Source: Nitrospira sp. (GTDB lineage: Bacteria > Nitrospirota > Nitrospiria > Nitrospirales > Nitrospiraceae). Taken from it: DNA of 42,210 nucleotides. The stretch lies in NCBI GenBank assembly GCA_019636915.1, contig JAHBWQ010000013.1:1-42210 (forward strand), given 5' to 3'. Positions 32,651 through 41,448 of the stretch are shown piece by piece; the stretch's first letter is position 1, and each line of letters opens with the position of its first letter. The notes below the pieces were generated by a model, which made no database searches, had not been told where the DNA came from, and worked only from the letters and a program-made list of their open reading frames with translations. The translations under genes were made by a program, and so were the position numbers.

Positions 32651-34654
32651 ATGCCCATGCTGACTTTGTGGAGTGCAGTCGTATTGCTGGTGCTTGGACT
32701 GCAGGGGATAGTTGGTGTATCCACGGTGCTGGCGGAGTCACGCGGGGCGCGGCTCGAGGTTCAGAAGGCGGTGGCTGGGAAGAAACAGACGAATGGGAAG
32801 CCGCTCGCGGAGTTCATTGCCGGACAGACCGGCAAATCTTGGGCGGTGGTGATTGGGATTAACGAGTATCAGGATCCCGCCGTTCCACGCCTGAAATATG
32901 CCGTGGCCGATGCCCGGGCCGTCGCACAAGAACTCGAACGGCGATCGTATCAAGTCACTCTGCTGCTCAACGAACAGGCCACCGCACGGGCCATCAACAC
33001 GGAGCTGCGGTCGAAACTGCGGCAACGGGTCGGCAAGCAGGATCGGGTAGTAGTCTACTATGCGGGGCATGGCCTGGATGACAAGGTCGAAGGCAGTCAG
33101 ACGATGGGGTATCTGCTACCGGTGGACGGGGAGAAGGAGGACGTCCCTGGCACCGGCATCAGCATGGGTGTGGTGAGGGAGATGGCCGATGCGCTGCCGG
33201 CCAAGCATGTGCTCTTTCTGATCGATGCCTGCTATGGCGGAGTGGCGGGGCAGCAACTGCGGAGTCTGTCGAAGAGCAGCGAGGCCTATGTGCGACAGAT
33301 CACCCGGGAGCGTGGGCGGCAGTTGATGACGGCAGGCGGAGCGGATCAGGAAGCGCTGGAGGCATCGGATGGCGGGCATGGGCTCTTTACGACCTATCTC
33401 TTGAAGGGGCTGGCAGAGGGGCTTGCTGATACGAATCAAGATGGGGTCATTCCCGCATCGGAGTTGTATGGCTATGTGGAGAGTCGGGTCTTCAAAGACG
33501 CGCACCTGCGGCGGCATGAACAACGTCCGGAATTCTGGACCCTGTCGGCGGAGAAAGGGGAGTTTGTGTTTCTCACGGCACGGGACCAGGCTGGCGCGGC
33601 AACTGCCTCAATCACGGGGCAAGAGGCTGGCCCATCACCAGATGAACTGGCGAAGGAGAGAGCCAAAGTGGCGGCGCTGGAGGCGAGGCTACTCCAGCTA
33701 GCCAATCCATCTAAGGTTACTGATCCATCCAAAGCAGAGGTGCCATCCACACCTATGCAGGTGGCTAAGGCCTACGGCTTGCCACAACAGGCCAGCCGTG
33801 AGTTCGTCGGCAAAGACGGTGCGCCGATGGTGCTGATTCCGGCTGGGGAGTTTTGGATGGGTTCATCGGATGGTGAGGGTAGCAAGGATGAACATCCACG
33901 TCATTACGTAAGGCTGGACACGTTTTATATGGACAAGTTCGAAGTGACGAATCGGCTTTTCCATCAGTTTATAAAGAACACAGGGCATAAGACTAAAAGT
34001 TGGGGAGATGCTTATGTCGAAGCCAACTGGTGGGCGTTTCCCAAAGAAGGGAGATGGGAGTCCTCAGAATATGCAAGTTGGCAGACGCCTGAGGGTGGGG
34101 TTAGCGTCTTTGATTCCAACCGAGCTGAACATCCCGTGGTCTCAGTGACATGGGATAATGCAGAGGCCTATTGCCGATGGGCCGGAAAGCGGCTTCCCAC
34201 AGAGGCAGAATGGGAGTATGCCGCCCGGGCAGGCACGACAACCAAATATTGGTGGGGCGCTAACAATCCTGGATCTAGGAAGGTTGAGAACGTTGCTGAT
34301 AAATCAGCACAGGGATTTATAAGGTATAGTACAGAGAGCTACGACGACGGTTTTGTTCGGACGGCGCCTGTTGGGAGCTATGAAGCCAACCCATGGGGAT
34401 TGCATGACATTAATGGGAATGTCAGTGAATGGGTAGATGATTGGTATGTAGAGGACTACTATAGCAGGAGCCCAGAGCATAATCCAAAGCCAATAGGGCT
34501 CTCTATCGACAGAGAGGTTGTCTACCGTGGTGGTTCCTGGATGAATGCATTAAACATAAGTCTGGCAAGCCGGTTTCACTCGTTCCTCTCGTCCCCGGAG
34601 ATGTTCCGGCGCCCCGATGTTGGGTTCCGTTGTGCCCAGGATGTTCCAAAATAA
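32651..34654 (+). CDS. Secreted caspase-like protein fused to an FGE-sulfatase domain (second copy)
   Basis: This 667-residue paralogue of the protein at 4640 has the same order of parts. There is a signal peptide (VVLLVLGLQGIVG to VLAES). The peptidase C14 domain (about 60-315) has H140 in VYYAGHGLDD and C194 in IDACYGG. A short coiled segment (DELAKERAKVAALEARLLQL) follows, then a SUMF1/FGE-type domain (about 390-665) from APMVLIPAGEFWMGS to VYRGGSW and GFRCAQDV. Both caspase catalytic residues are present. Sequence similarity to the first copy is clear but not close, so the duplication is old. It sits in a cluster with two DUF4384/LPP20 proteins, repeating the pairing of caspase-FGE and LPP20-like genes at 3111-6679. 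This suggests the two protein types work together in the periplasm. Confidence 0.88.
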   Translation: MPMLTLWSAVVLLVLGLQGIVGVSTVLAESRGARLEVQKAVAGKKQTNGKPLAEFIAGQTGKSWAVVIGINEYQDPAVPRLKYAVADARAVAQELERRSYQVTLLLNEQATARAINTELRSKLRQRVGKQDRVVVYYAGHGLDDKVEGSQTMGYLLPVDGEKEDVPGTGISMGVVREMADALPAKHVLFLIDACYGGVAGQQLRSLSKSSEAYVRQITRERGRQLMTAGGADQEALEASDGGHGLFTTYLLKGLAEGLADTNQDGVIPASELYGYVESRVFKDAHLRRHEQRPEFWTLSAEKGEFVFLTARDQAGAATASITGQEAGPSPDELAKERAKVAALEARLLQLANPSKVTDPSKAEVPSTPMQVAKAYGLPQQASREFVGKDGAPMVLIPAGEFWMGSSDGEGSKDEHPRHYVRLDTFYMDKFEVTNRLFHQFIKNTGHKTKSWGDAYVEANWWAFPKEGRWESSEYASWQTPEGGVSVFDSNRAEHPVVSVTWDNAEAYCRWAGKRLPTEAEWEYAARAGTTTKYWWGANNPGSRKVENVADKSAQGFIRYSTESYDDGFVRTAPVGSYEANPWGLHDINGNVSEWVDDWYVEDYYSRSPEHNPKPIGLSIDREVVYRGGSWMNALNISLASRFHSFLSSPEMFRRPDVGFRCAQDVPK

Positions 34655-34999
34655 CCTATTTGCTTGATCGTTGTCCCTTGTGACTTGCTGTGAGGTCGCG
34701 AGACTGAGCCGTCGGGCGTCTCAGAGCGAGCGTTCGACGTCATGTCCAGATACTGGGTAACATAGGAGCGCAAGATGACTATGGAGCGACTACGGCAGCC
34801 CATCGGGATGTTTCAATTCCGGAAAGCGGCGACATCCTCTACTTTCAAAAGTGGCAGCATTTCAACAGGCACAGTTGAAGATCGCAAGTGAACCGAGTCA
34901 CGAGCATCCGAGTTATTGGCGCCGTTTTTGTTGATCAATCACTGGCTGTGAAAGCCGGACATGACTATAAATCAGTCGAAACACAGGGAGTAACGGAAT
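34655..34999. other. Intergenic region with a short coding-like stretch
   Basis: Within these 345 bases a 36-codon plus-strand stretch (about 34772-34879) reads DDYGATTAAHRDVSIPESGD, then ILYFQKWQHFNRHS and a stop. It looks protein-like but has no start codon or ribosome site, and I could not match it to a family. It may be the end of a lost gene. I see no promoter that I can assign to the gene at 35000. Confidence 0.35.
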
Positions 35000-35944
35000 A
35001 TGATCCTTCAGGCTAAGCAGGTGAACGCGGTTTTTGGACCTACGAGTATTCTCGCGGTTGTTCATGTGGGGCTCTTCTTTGCGCTCAGCCCGCTTGCCTT
35101 GGCCAAATCAGCCGGAGAACCGGCTGCCGCCAAGCCTCTTGAGACCGTCTCTGGTGTCGGCTGCTATGCCTATGGGGACAATGAAACCCCGGCTCAAGCC
35201 AAACAAGCCGCCCAAACCATTGCGCAAGAAAAGGCCGTCCGGTCCCACCGGGTGTTTGTCCAGTCGGCGAGCAGAGTCAAAAACTTTCAGCTGGAAGACA
35301 ATGTGATTCAAACGGCGAGTGCCGGGATGCTCGAACAGGTCAAGGTGGAAAAAGAGGAGAAGAAGTCAGGGCAGGAAATCTGTGTGACGATCACGGCGAA
35401 ACTGAGCCCTGTTTCCATCGAGGAGATGATTCAACAACGGATCAATGCGAAGGATATCGCCCAGGAAGCGGCCAAGTCGAAGGTGTTGTCCTCCTCTTCC
35501 GGATTCGGCGTTCGGGTGTGGACGAACAAGACTGACGGTCGATTCACTGAGGGTGAACCGCTCATTATCTATGTCGCGCCGGAACGAGACGGGTATCTCA
35601 GGCTGGATTACTTTCAAGCGGACGGCAAGGTTGTCCATCTGGTTCCCAATCTGTTCAGCGGCCAGGTGAAGGTGAAGGCCGGACAAACCTATGTGTTTGG
35701 GGACGATACGTCGCCGCAGCACTTCATCATCCAAGAGCCCTATGGCAATGAGACGGTGAAGGCCATGCTGAGCGATCAGCCTGTACAGATTCCAAACTCC
35801 GAGAGGCCGATTGAGGACAGCAGGGACTACATGAATAATACGAAGATGGTGACTCGGGGTGTCGGTATTCTCGGAGTGGAACAGGCGGTCTCCCTGGTGA
35901 CGATCAGTAAGGCGGTGAAAGAGTATCAAGAAATACGAAAATAG
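35000..35944 (+). CDS. DUF4384 domain envelope protein, paralogue of the protein at 31085
   Basis: The exported protein has 314 residues, with a signal peptide ending at PLALAKS. The LPP20-like region (TPAQAKQAAQTIAQEKAV to ICVTITAKL) and the DUF4384 domain (FGVRVWTNKTDGRFTEGEPL, GYLRLDYFQADGKVVHLVPN, ETVKAMLSDQP) match the protein at 31085 block for block. The Pro-rich spacer of that protein is nearly absent here. It ends 15 bases from the stop of the convergent rqcH gene, so there is almost no room for a separate terminator. Confidence 0.8.
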   Translation: MILQAKQVNAVFGPTSILAVVHVGLFFALSPLALAKSAGEPAAAKPLETVSGVGCYAYGDNETPAQAKQAAQTIAQEKAVRSHRVFVQSASRVKNFQLEDNVIQTASAGMLEQVKVEKEEKKSGQEICVTITAKLSPVSIEEMIQQRINAKDIAQEAAKSKVLSSSSGFGVRVWTNKTDGRFTEGEPLIIYVAPERDGYLRLDYFQADGKVVHLVPNLFSGQVKVKAGQTYVFGDDTSPQHFIIQEPYGNETVKAMLSDQPVQIPNSERPIEDSRDYMNNTKMVTRGVGILGVEQAVSLVTISKAVKEYQEIRK

Positions 35945-35959
35945 AGGAAACTCTGGTTC

Positions 35960-37384
35960 CTACGCTGTTCGATTCTTGATCGCGTTCAGTCGGCTTTTAT
36001 CCAGACTGACATGCACCGATTTCTCTTGCGTGACGATCACGGCGCCTGGTGCCTGTCCCTTGGCTTTCCTGACCCACTTGCGCCTGGTATAGATCACGTC
36101 GCCTTTGCCGCTTTTCTTCAGATCGCTGTAGAGCAGGGCCAGTGTGGCCGCGTCACGAAGCGTTTCCATCGGAGGATCCGCCCCTTTCTCCAAGCGAACG
36201 ACGACGTGTGATCCGGGTGTCCCACGCGCATGCAGCCACAGGTCGTCGCTCTTGGCCAGGCCGAAGGTGAGTTCATCGTTCTCTCGAGCATTGCGTCCGA
36301 CGAAGATCGGGAGCCCATCGGTCGAGATAAATCGACGGAATGGACTGCGTGGCTGACCAACGGCACGAGGTGTTGTCCTGGTGGCGACGATTGGACGGGG
36401 AGAAGGGGCGGCAGGTGGAGTCCAGGTTCCTTGTTCGATGTCCCGAAGTTCTTGGCGTAACCGATCGAGACCAAGCTCGGCTCGTTCGATGCGCGGTTTG
36501 AGTTCTCTCTCAGCGACAAGATATTTGCGGTGCTTTCGAAAGTAGTCGTCCATATTGCCCTGGGGAGATTTCATGGGGTCGAGGGGAATCCTGATGGTGG
36601 GGAGTTGGTCATCGAAGTAATCGGTCACCTCAATCCGATCGGTTCCCTTCGTGATGGCCCCGAGGTTGGCCTTGATCAATTCTCCATACCGGGCATAGGC
36701 GTGGTAGGCGGCTGCTTTCGCAAGGTCACTTCGCCAGGCCTCGATCAACCGCTGCTCTTTCTTGAGCGTCTTTTTTAGAACACGTAGGCGTTCTTCTTTG
36801 ATCCGGTCGACGGCCAGGACGGATTCCTGCTCACGGTAATGGGCATCGATCGCCTCTGAAACAGGGTGTAGACCTCCGACGGTACCTGCGAAACGACTCG
36901 GTGCCTGTTTCTGAGATGTGGCGCCTTGACTCAGTGGCTCATAGAGTTTTCCAATATTCGTGCATTGACGAGTGCAATCTCGAAGAACTCGGCGTTCGGC
37001 ATCAAGGATCAGGATATTGGCCTTGGGTCCGATCAATTCACACATGATGGTGCAAGGCCCGTCCCTGCTGGTGATCTGAAGCTCGATGAGGCGGTCGTTC
37101 TGAATCTGACGGATCTCGTCGAGTCTGGCTCCTTGGAAGTGGGCCCGGAGAAATTGACAGAAGGGGGGAGGCGTCGGAGGATTCGGATGGGGGCTAGTGG
37201 TGAGGTGGAGTCGTGCGCTGTTCGGCTCGCACGAGATCAGCAGCCGATGGGTCTCGCCCGGCACCCGAATATCAAGCACGATGGTGCGGACTTGTGGTTG
37301 ATGGATCTTTTGAATCCAGCCGCCACGTAGGACCGGCGCAATCTCCGCAAAAACCAGTGCCAGCTCAGTCCTGTTCAGTATCAT
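35960..37384 (-). CDS. rqcH: RqcH/NFACT-family ribosome quality-control protein
   Basis: The 474-residue protein has the order NFACT-N (about 1-160), a long charged coiled-coil region (about 190-330) and a C-terminal NFACT-R/DUF814 domain (about 345-450, FISTDGLPIFVGRNARENDE, then DLWLHARGTPGSHVV). The DR pair at positions 97-98 (QNDRLIEL) matches in sequence and numbering the pair that Bacillus subtilis RqcH needs for binding alanyl-tRNA. Family members bind obstructed 50S-peptidyl-tRNA and direct alanine tailing of stalled chains. The protein is shorter than the roughly 570-residue B. subtilis RqcH, mainly in the middle region. It is cytoplasmic and stands alone between convergent and divergent neighbours. 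Confidence 0.88.
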   Translation of the reverse strand: MILNRTELALVFAEIAPVLRGGWIQKIHQPQVRTIVLDIRVPGETHRLLISCEPNSARLHLTTSPHPNPPTPPPFCQFLRAHFQGARLDEIRQIQNDRLIELQITSRDGPCTIMCELIGPKANILILDAERRVLRDCTRQCTNIGKLYEPLSQGATSQKQAPSRFAGTVGGLHPVSEAIDAHYREQESVLAVDRIKEERLRVLKKTLKKEQRLIEAWRSDLAKAAAYHAYARYGELIKANLGAITKGTDRIEVTDYFDDQLPTIRIPLDPMKSPQGNMDDYFRKHRKYLVAERELKPRIERAELGLDRLRQELRDIEQGTWTPPAAPSPRPIVATRTTPRAVGQPRSPFRRFISTDGLPIFVGRNARENDELTFGLAKSDDLWLHARGTPGSHVVVRLEKGADPPMETLRDAATLALLYSDLKKSGKGDVIYTRRKWVRKAKGQAPGAVIVTQEKSVHVSLDKSRLNAIKNRTA

Positions 37385-37609
37385 GAGCGTCTTTTTCTGT
37401 TTCCTCGCTGGGCTGGACTTCTGTCCAGGTCATGCCACGCCGCGCAGCAAGCTACATGTTAGAGCGGGATGGGGAGGAATATCCAGGGACGACGATGGTG
37501 TACTGACTCTCCGGACAAGGGGGCATAACGGATCCCTCAGTCCTCGCGCTTGCGCTGACTTTCACTCTGCGGTAGAGTCGCTGCCAGCATTGTTCGCCAT
37601 CGTCTCCCT

Positions 37610-39181
37610 ATGCGTCTGCTCGATTCGCAGCCTCTTATCAAACTACAGCATGAATTTCGTCTTTCAATGCGTCGACTCTACGCTGATCTGTGTCGGGAGC
37701 TGCACGTTGACTACGTTGACTTGTCTCGAGAGCTAAAGCTTCCCACTGGTTTCTTTGACCATCTCCAGTCAGCCTTTCCGTTGGAGTCCTATTCTACCTG
37801 GAAAGTGGTCGGCTGGATCGAGACGCTGAATGATCTTGTGTATCTCCTCGATGTGTATCGGCAATTGAAAATAGAGCAGGATCGGACCGAGTTTGCAGCG
37901 CAGTTTTTCGACGAATGCCGGGAGAAGTTTTTTGAGCATGGTTACTTTGACGACATATTCCCAAGTGGCCGTCCACACGTACGTGGTCTGGAGAAACGGT
38001 TGTGGGCCCTGTGTCGACGGTTGGCGGGGGAGCTGACGCAGGAGGCCCTCTGGTTTGATCCGGGGTTGTCGGTCACATGGCTGCGACGGCAGAAGTTGGG
38101 ACGGTGGGATGTACCGGGGAACCTGAAAGAGCATTTTGAGAGGGCCGAGCTTCCAGGAGCCATTTCCACTGGTATTGCCGGAGCTTGGTGTGAGGCACCA
38201 GATGATATGCGGAAGGTTTTGTCTCACTCGTCAGGAGCGGTGGTTTTTCGAGTGGAGTCCGGTAGGATAAAAGTGAGAGTCGGCAGAACGGTGTCATCGG
38301 TCTGGTCTGGTCAGGGAAAGGTAAGGCAATGGCATTGGGCGTACCGCTCTTCTATGGTTGCCGCCAAGGGCAAGCCTGATCCCGTCACCGTTGGCCCAAC
38401 GTTGGTTTACGGGAAGGACCGCCAACCCAAAACCGTGAAGCCCACTGATCCGAGACAGGTTGATCGAATCACTCGTGCTTGGGAAACGATCCGACTCGCG
38501 TGGACGGAGGGACACGATCTCTTAACGTTGCTCACTGACCGCATTATTCCGCTGCAGGCAAAAGGTGTCGTCAGTTTCAGCTATCGTCATCGACCGGGTC
38601 TGTCATTCATCAATTGCTTCGACCGCGGGAATCTCGACCTGATCGACGATCTCATCCATGAGAACAGCCATCACCATCTCAATTTGCTCTTGCGAAAGCA
38701 GGTCATGTATCGCGGCGACCGTAACCAGCAGATCTTCTACTCGCCCTGGCGACGAAGCCTCCGTCCGCTGCGGGGGATTCTCCATGCGACCTTTACCTTT
38801 ACCATGGGAGCGCTCTTGTTCGAGCAGCTTTCCTCGTGGGGAATCGGCCGTCATGGAGCATCAGAGTGGAAACGGGCGGGGTTGACCATGCGAGATTTAC
38901 AGCGAGCTCGATTCCGCTGCCTGGAAGAACTGGCTTCCGTCCGCTACTCGCTGCAAGATTTGCACTATGCCGATCACCATCTTGGATGGCTGACGGGCTC
39001 AGGTCGGCGCTTAGTTGGACAGCTCACCGACTTGATTGATCGTGTCGAGCGCAACAGCAAGCGCATGGCGCGTGACATCGACCGTTCTCCGTTTGCTCCC
39101 GCCTTGCGGAAACATCTCAAGGAACTGCAGGCAGCCCGCCACACGTATGGGCCGATGCGCATCACTCTCGTCACATCGTAG
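37610..39181 (+). CDS. HExxH-motif protein resembling RiPP peptide beta-hydroxylases
   Basis: The 523-residue cytoplasmic protein has a helical N-terminal half of unknown role. Its C-terminal domain carries LIHENSHHHLNLLL (H350, E351, H354), followed 30 residues later by SPWRRSLRPLRGILHATFTF. The HExxH plus SPWR-RPL-G-LHA combination is typical of the aKG-HExxH group of putative peptide-modifying enzymes rather than of zinc peptidases. In characterised relatives the motif binds iron for 2-oxoglutarate-dependent beta-hydroxylation of ribosomal peptides. Here no precursor peptide, radical-SAM enzyme or exporter is visible next to it, so the substrate is open. The ribosome site before ATG 37610 is weak. 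The 225 bases upstream hold nothing recognisable. Confidence 0.72.
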   Translation: MRLLDSQPLIKLQHEFRLSMRRLYADLCRELHVDYVDLSRELKLPTGFFDHLQSAFPLESYSTWKVVGWIETLNDLVYLLDVYRQLKIEQDRTEFAAQFFDECREKFFEHGYFDDIFPSGRPHVRGLEKRLWALCRRLAGELTQEALWFDPGLSVTWLRRQKLGRWDVPGNLKEHFERAELPGAISTGIAGAWCEAPDDMRKVLSHSSGAVVFRVESGRIKVRVGRTVSSVWSGQGKVRQWHWAYRSSMVAAKGKPDPVTVGPTLVYGKDRQPKTVKPTDPRQVDRITRAWETIRLAWTEGHDLLTLLTDRIIPLQAKGVVSFSYRHRPGLSFINCFDRGNLDLIDDLIHENSHHHLNLLLRKQVMYRGDRNQQIFYSPWRRSLRPLRGILHATFTFTMGALLFEQLSSWGIGRHGASEWKRAGLTMRDLQRARFRCLEELASVRYSLQDLHYADHHLGWLTGSGRRLVGQLTDLIDRVERNSKRMARDIDRSPFAPALRKHLKELQAARHTYGPMRITLVTS

Positions 39182-39245
39182 AAGGTGCTCTATTTCTTGA
39201 CGAGCAGTTCAATCGGAGTAGACTCGGTCGCAAGAGGTGAGAACT

Positions 39246-39833
39246 ATGCGCGACCAGGAGAAAAGACAGCAGGGCTGTTTTGCACGGGTTGCTCTACTCG
39301 GGTGCTTCTGGAGCATGACGGTGGTCGTCGGGGGGGCTGTTGCCGATGCGGCCACGATCGAGAACTCCAAAACCATCAAAATTGAGAAGTTGCTGACGCT
39401 GATCCGAGTCTCTGAACTTGAGTCGGAATACGAGACGCTCACGCAAAAATATGTCAGCGAGTACGAGCAACAGATCCGAAAGTCCATTGCGGTCAGCTAT
39501 CCCAATGTGTCAGGTGAGACCAAGAAGGAGATTGAACGGCTTCTTGATGCCTTCCTCAAAGACATTAGGCAGTCAATGGGGAAGATGGAAACCCTCCATG
39601 ATCATCTCAAACAGGCGTACTCGAGAAATTTTGGTGAAGATGAACTGGATCGTCTGATCGCGCACTATTCCTCTCCGGTCGGTGAAAAAGATGCCGGGAT
39701 GAAGAAGAGTGCAGCCATCGAATACAACACGATGTGGACGGCTCAGTTCATGAACCAATACAAGGCTCGAGTGGAAAAGCTGTTACAGGTGGTTGCCTTG
39801 GTTGCGCGAGGCAAGGCGAAGCAAGGCGCCTAG
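39246..39833 (+). CDS. Exported DUF2059-like protein
   Basis: This 195-residue protein has a signal peptide (MTVVVGGAVADAA) and an all-helical mature part. The block AYSRNFGEDELDRLIAHYSS-PVGEKD resembles the DUF2059 signature, in which a Phe-x-x-x-Glu-Leu stretch precedes a Tyr-x-Ser-Pro-x-Gly motif. ATG 39246 is preferred to GTG 39237 because AAGAGGTGA lies six bases before it. The function of the family is unknown, and it is presumably periplasmic. It follows the HExxH gene by 64 bases in the same direction. Confidence 0.7.
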   Translation: MRDQEKRQQGCFARVALLGCFWSMTVVVGGAVADAATIENSKTIKIEKLLTLIRVSELESEYETLTQKYVSEYEQQIRKSIAVSYPNVSGETKKEIERLLDAFLKDIRQSMGKMETLHDHLKQAYSRNFGEDELDRLIAHYSSPVGEKDAGMKKSAAIEYNTMWTAQFMNQYKARVEKLLQVVALVARGKAKQGA

Positions 39834-39959
39834 CGCAAGATCTCACGACGGTTTTCCACACGATCATAGCTCCTTTCTCACAGTAACTATACCTGGCCAA
39901 GAGATTGATGCTACGGGACGGATGTGATGTGTTGCTCTATTGTGCAGCGTAGGAGGGAT

Positions 39960-40517
39960 ATGGTGGAACCTCAGCGTATGCGAATTGCCCATGGAGTCAT
40001 AGTAGGAAGCGTCCTTGCCGTCGTTGTTGGTCTGGCAGATATGGGGCAGGCCCAATCCACGCCAGATCGGTCATCGCCATACGTCGTTTCGTGGAATCGG
40101 ACCCTCCCAACGGAGATGCGGTTTGTCGTGCTGGCGAACTTCAACAGCGAGGCGGTATTGGATCAGAATACAGGATTGGTTTGGGAGCGGTCCCCCGCAC
40201 CAGTCCTCACTGACTGGAAGGCGGCTCGGTTTTCCTGCCTGAACAAGACGGTCGGTGGCCAGAGGGGGTGGCGGTTGCCGTCGATTGTGGAACTGACCAG
40301 CCTGCTTGATCCATCTGTCCAAGATTCTGGTTCCATGCTTCCTTCCGGCCATCCGTTTCTCAACAACCCATCGGGGTTCTATTGGTCGGCCTCGACGGAT
40401 GGTGAACCCTCAAAAGCCTGGCACCTCCATGTGAGTAATGGCTATGTCCATATGACCGGTAAAGTGTCCACCTTTAAAGCCTGGTGCGTGCGGGGAGCAA
40501 GTACAGGGGATCAATAG
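39960..40517 (+). CDS. Exported DUF1566 (Lcl C-terminal-like) protein
   Basis: The 185-residue protein starts at ATG 39960 after TAGGAGGG and has a signal peptide ending near MGQAQ. The mature part is a single DUF1566 domain: a start LDQNTGLVWERSP, the core GGQRGWRLPSIVELTSLLDP, the central FYWSAS and the end WCVRGA. These domains are related to the FGE/C-type-lectin fold and are usually found in secreted or surface proteins, often with binding rather than catalytic roles. No partner is apparent. Confidence 0.85.
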   Translation: MVEPQRMRIAHGVIVGSVLAVVVGLADMGQAQSTPDRSSPYVVSWNRTLPTEMRFVVLANFNSEAVLDQNTGLVWERSPAPVLTDWKAARFSCLNKTVGGQRGWRLPSIVELTSLLDPSVQDSGSMLPSGHPFLNNPSGFYWSASTDGEPSKAWHLHVSNGYVHMTGKVSTFKAWCVRGASTGDQ

Positions 40518-40797
40518 TGAGCATTTGTGTTCGGTGACGATGTGTGAATAGTGGGTGTGATCTCCCCATTCTCCAATAGCGCTTTGCAGACAACTCAACC
40601 TCGGTATAGCCTCCAGATCGGGGGGTGCGTTCCCCTTCCCCTTGCACCAGGGAAGCCAACCAACGAGCCAACTTCGTCCTACACGCCAGTGAGCCTATGA
40701 GGTTAATACACGCAGAGGAAGCGTAATCGTTCCGCTGTCCCTCCAGCTAGACATTCCTTTGTGCACGTTGTAACACTGTAAGTGCGCGAGGTGAGGA

Positions 40798-41091
40798 ATG
40801 ATCAAAAAATTACAAAAGCACGGCAACAGTGCTGCGCTGATCATTGAAAAGCCGGTGATGCAGGCACTTGGCATTACGGAAGACACGCCACTTCAAGTGA
40901 CGGTGAATGGGAATGCACTCGTCATCACCCCGGCGAATGTCGGCGTCGGTCCTGAGCGCATGAAGGCCACGATTAAAGAGCTGCGCAAGAAGTATGGGGC
41001 GATGCTCAAGCGGCTTGCGGACTCATGCAGAGGAAGACATCATTTTTTTCAGTGTAGACGACGTACTGTTGCTCCACACCGATACCATTGA
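40798..41091 (+). CDS. AbrB/SpoVT-type antitoxin
   Basis: The N-terminal 50 residues form an AbrB-like swapped-hairpin DNA-binding domain (MIKKLQKHGNSAALIIEKPV, LQVTVNGNALVITP). A helix ending LRKKYGAMLKRLAD, which in this antitoxin class contacts the toxin, follows. The last 25 residues (CRGRHHFFQCRRRTVAPHRY) look like out-of-frame translation of the toxin gene. Normal relatives stop soon after KRLA. A one-base loss near 41026 would explain this extension. A good ribosome site (GAGGTGAGGA) precedes ATG 40798. It likely represses its own operon and neutralises the Doc-like protein downstream. Confidence 0.78.
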   Translation: MIKKLQKHGNSAALIIEKPVMQALGITEDTPLQVTVNGNALVITPANVGVGPERMKATIKELRKKYGAMLKRLADSCRGRHHFFQCRRRTVAPHRYH

Positions 41092-41425
41092 TATGGACTG
41101 TGGATCACATGGCGAGAGAGATCACGGCTTGCTGGATGCTGCCGTAGCCATGCCGCGCCACCAGCTTGGTGGGGACTATCTCTATGAAGATGTTTCTGCA
41201 ATGGCAGCCGCCTACATGTTCCACATCGCACAGAATCATTCCGTTGTTGATGGAAACAAGCGGGCCGCCGTCTTGTCTGCCCTTGCCTTTCTCAGCCTGA
41301 ATGGAATCCGGGAACTTCCCGATCCCAAGGAGCTAGAGCGTGTCACGCTTCAGGTGGCTGCTGGCGAAATGGGTAAGGATGCGTCGACGCGGTGGATTCG
41401 GAATCAAGTATCTGGGAAGAAATAG
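40994..41425 (+). CDS. doc: Doc/Fic-family toxin, start probably disrupted
   Basis: From about 41030 the protein is a Doc-type Fic domain: LLLHTDTIDMDCGSHGERDH, LLDAAVAMPRHQL, then the active-site region FHIAQNHSVVDGNKRAAVLS. The Fic motif HPFxxGN is altered to HSVVDGN, but the catalytic His and the GNKR are kept. Doc relatives phosphorylate EF-Tu. The frame's only ATG start (40994) lies deep in the antitoxin and adds unrelated residues; TTG 41015 is an alternative. The sequence ATGCAGAGGAAGAC at 41025 would read M-A-E-E-D in frame if one G were restored, so a deletion or assembly error is likely. The C-terminus is complete. Confidence 0.75.
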   Translation: MGRCSSGLRTHAEEDIIFFSVDDVLLLHTDTIDMDCGSHGERDHGLLDAAVAMPRHQLGGDYLYEDVSAMAAAYMFHIAQNHSVVDGNKRAAVLSALAFLSLNGIRELPDPKELERVTLQVAAGEMGKDASTRWIRNQVSGKK

Positions 41426-41448
41426 GGCTAATCGAACTTGGGAATCCG

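Noticed and set aside
40620..40655. G/C-rich inverted repeat after the DUF1566 gene as a terminator
   Set aside because: The stem is short and imperfect and no T run follows. It could be chance.
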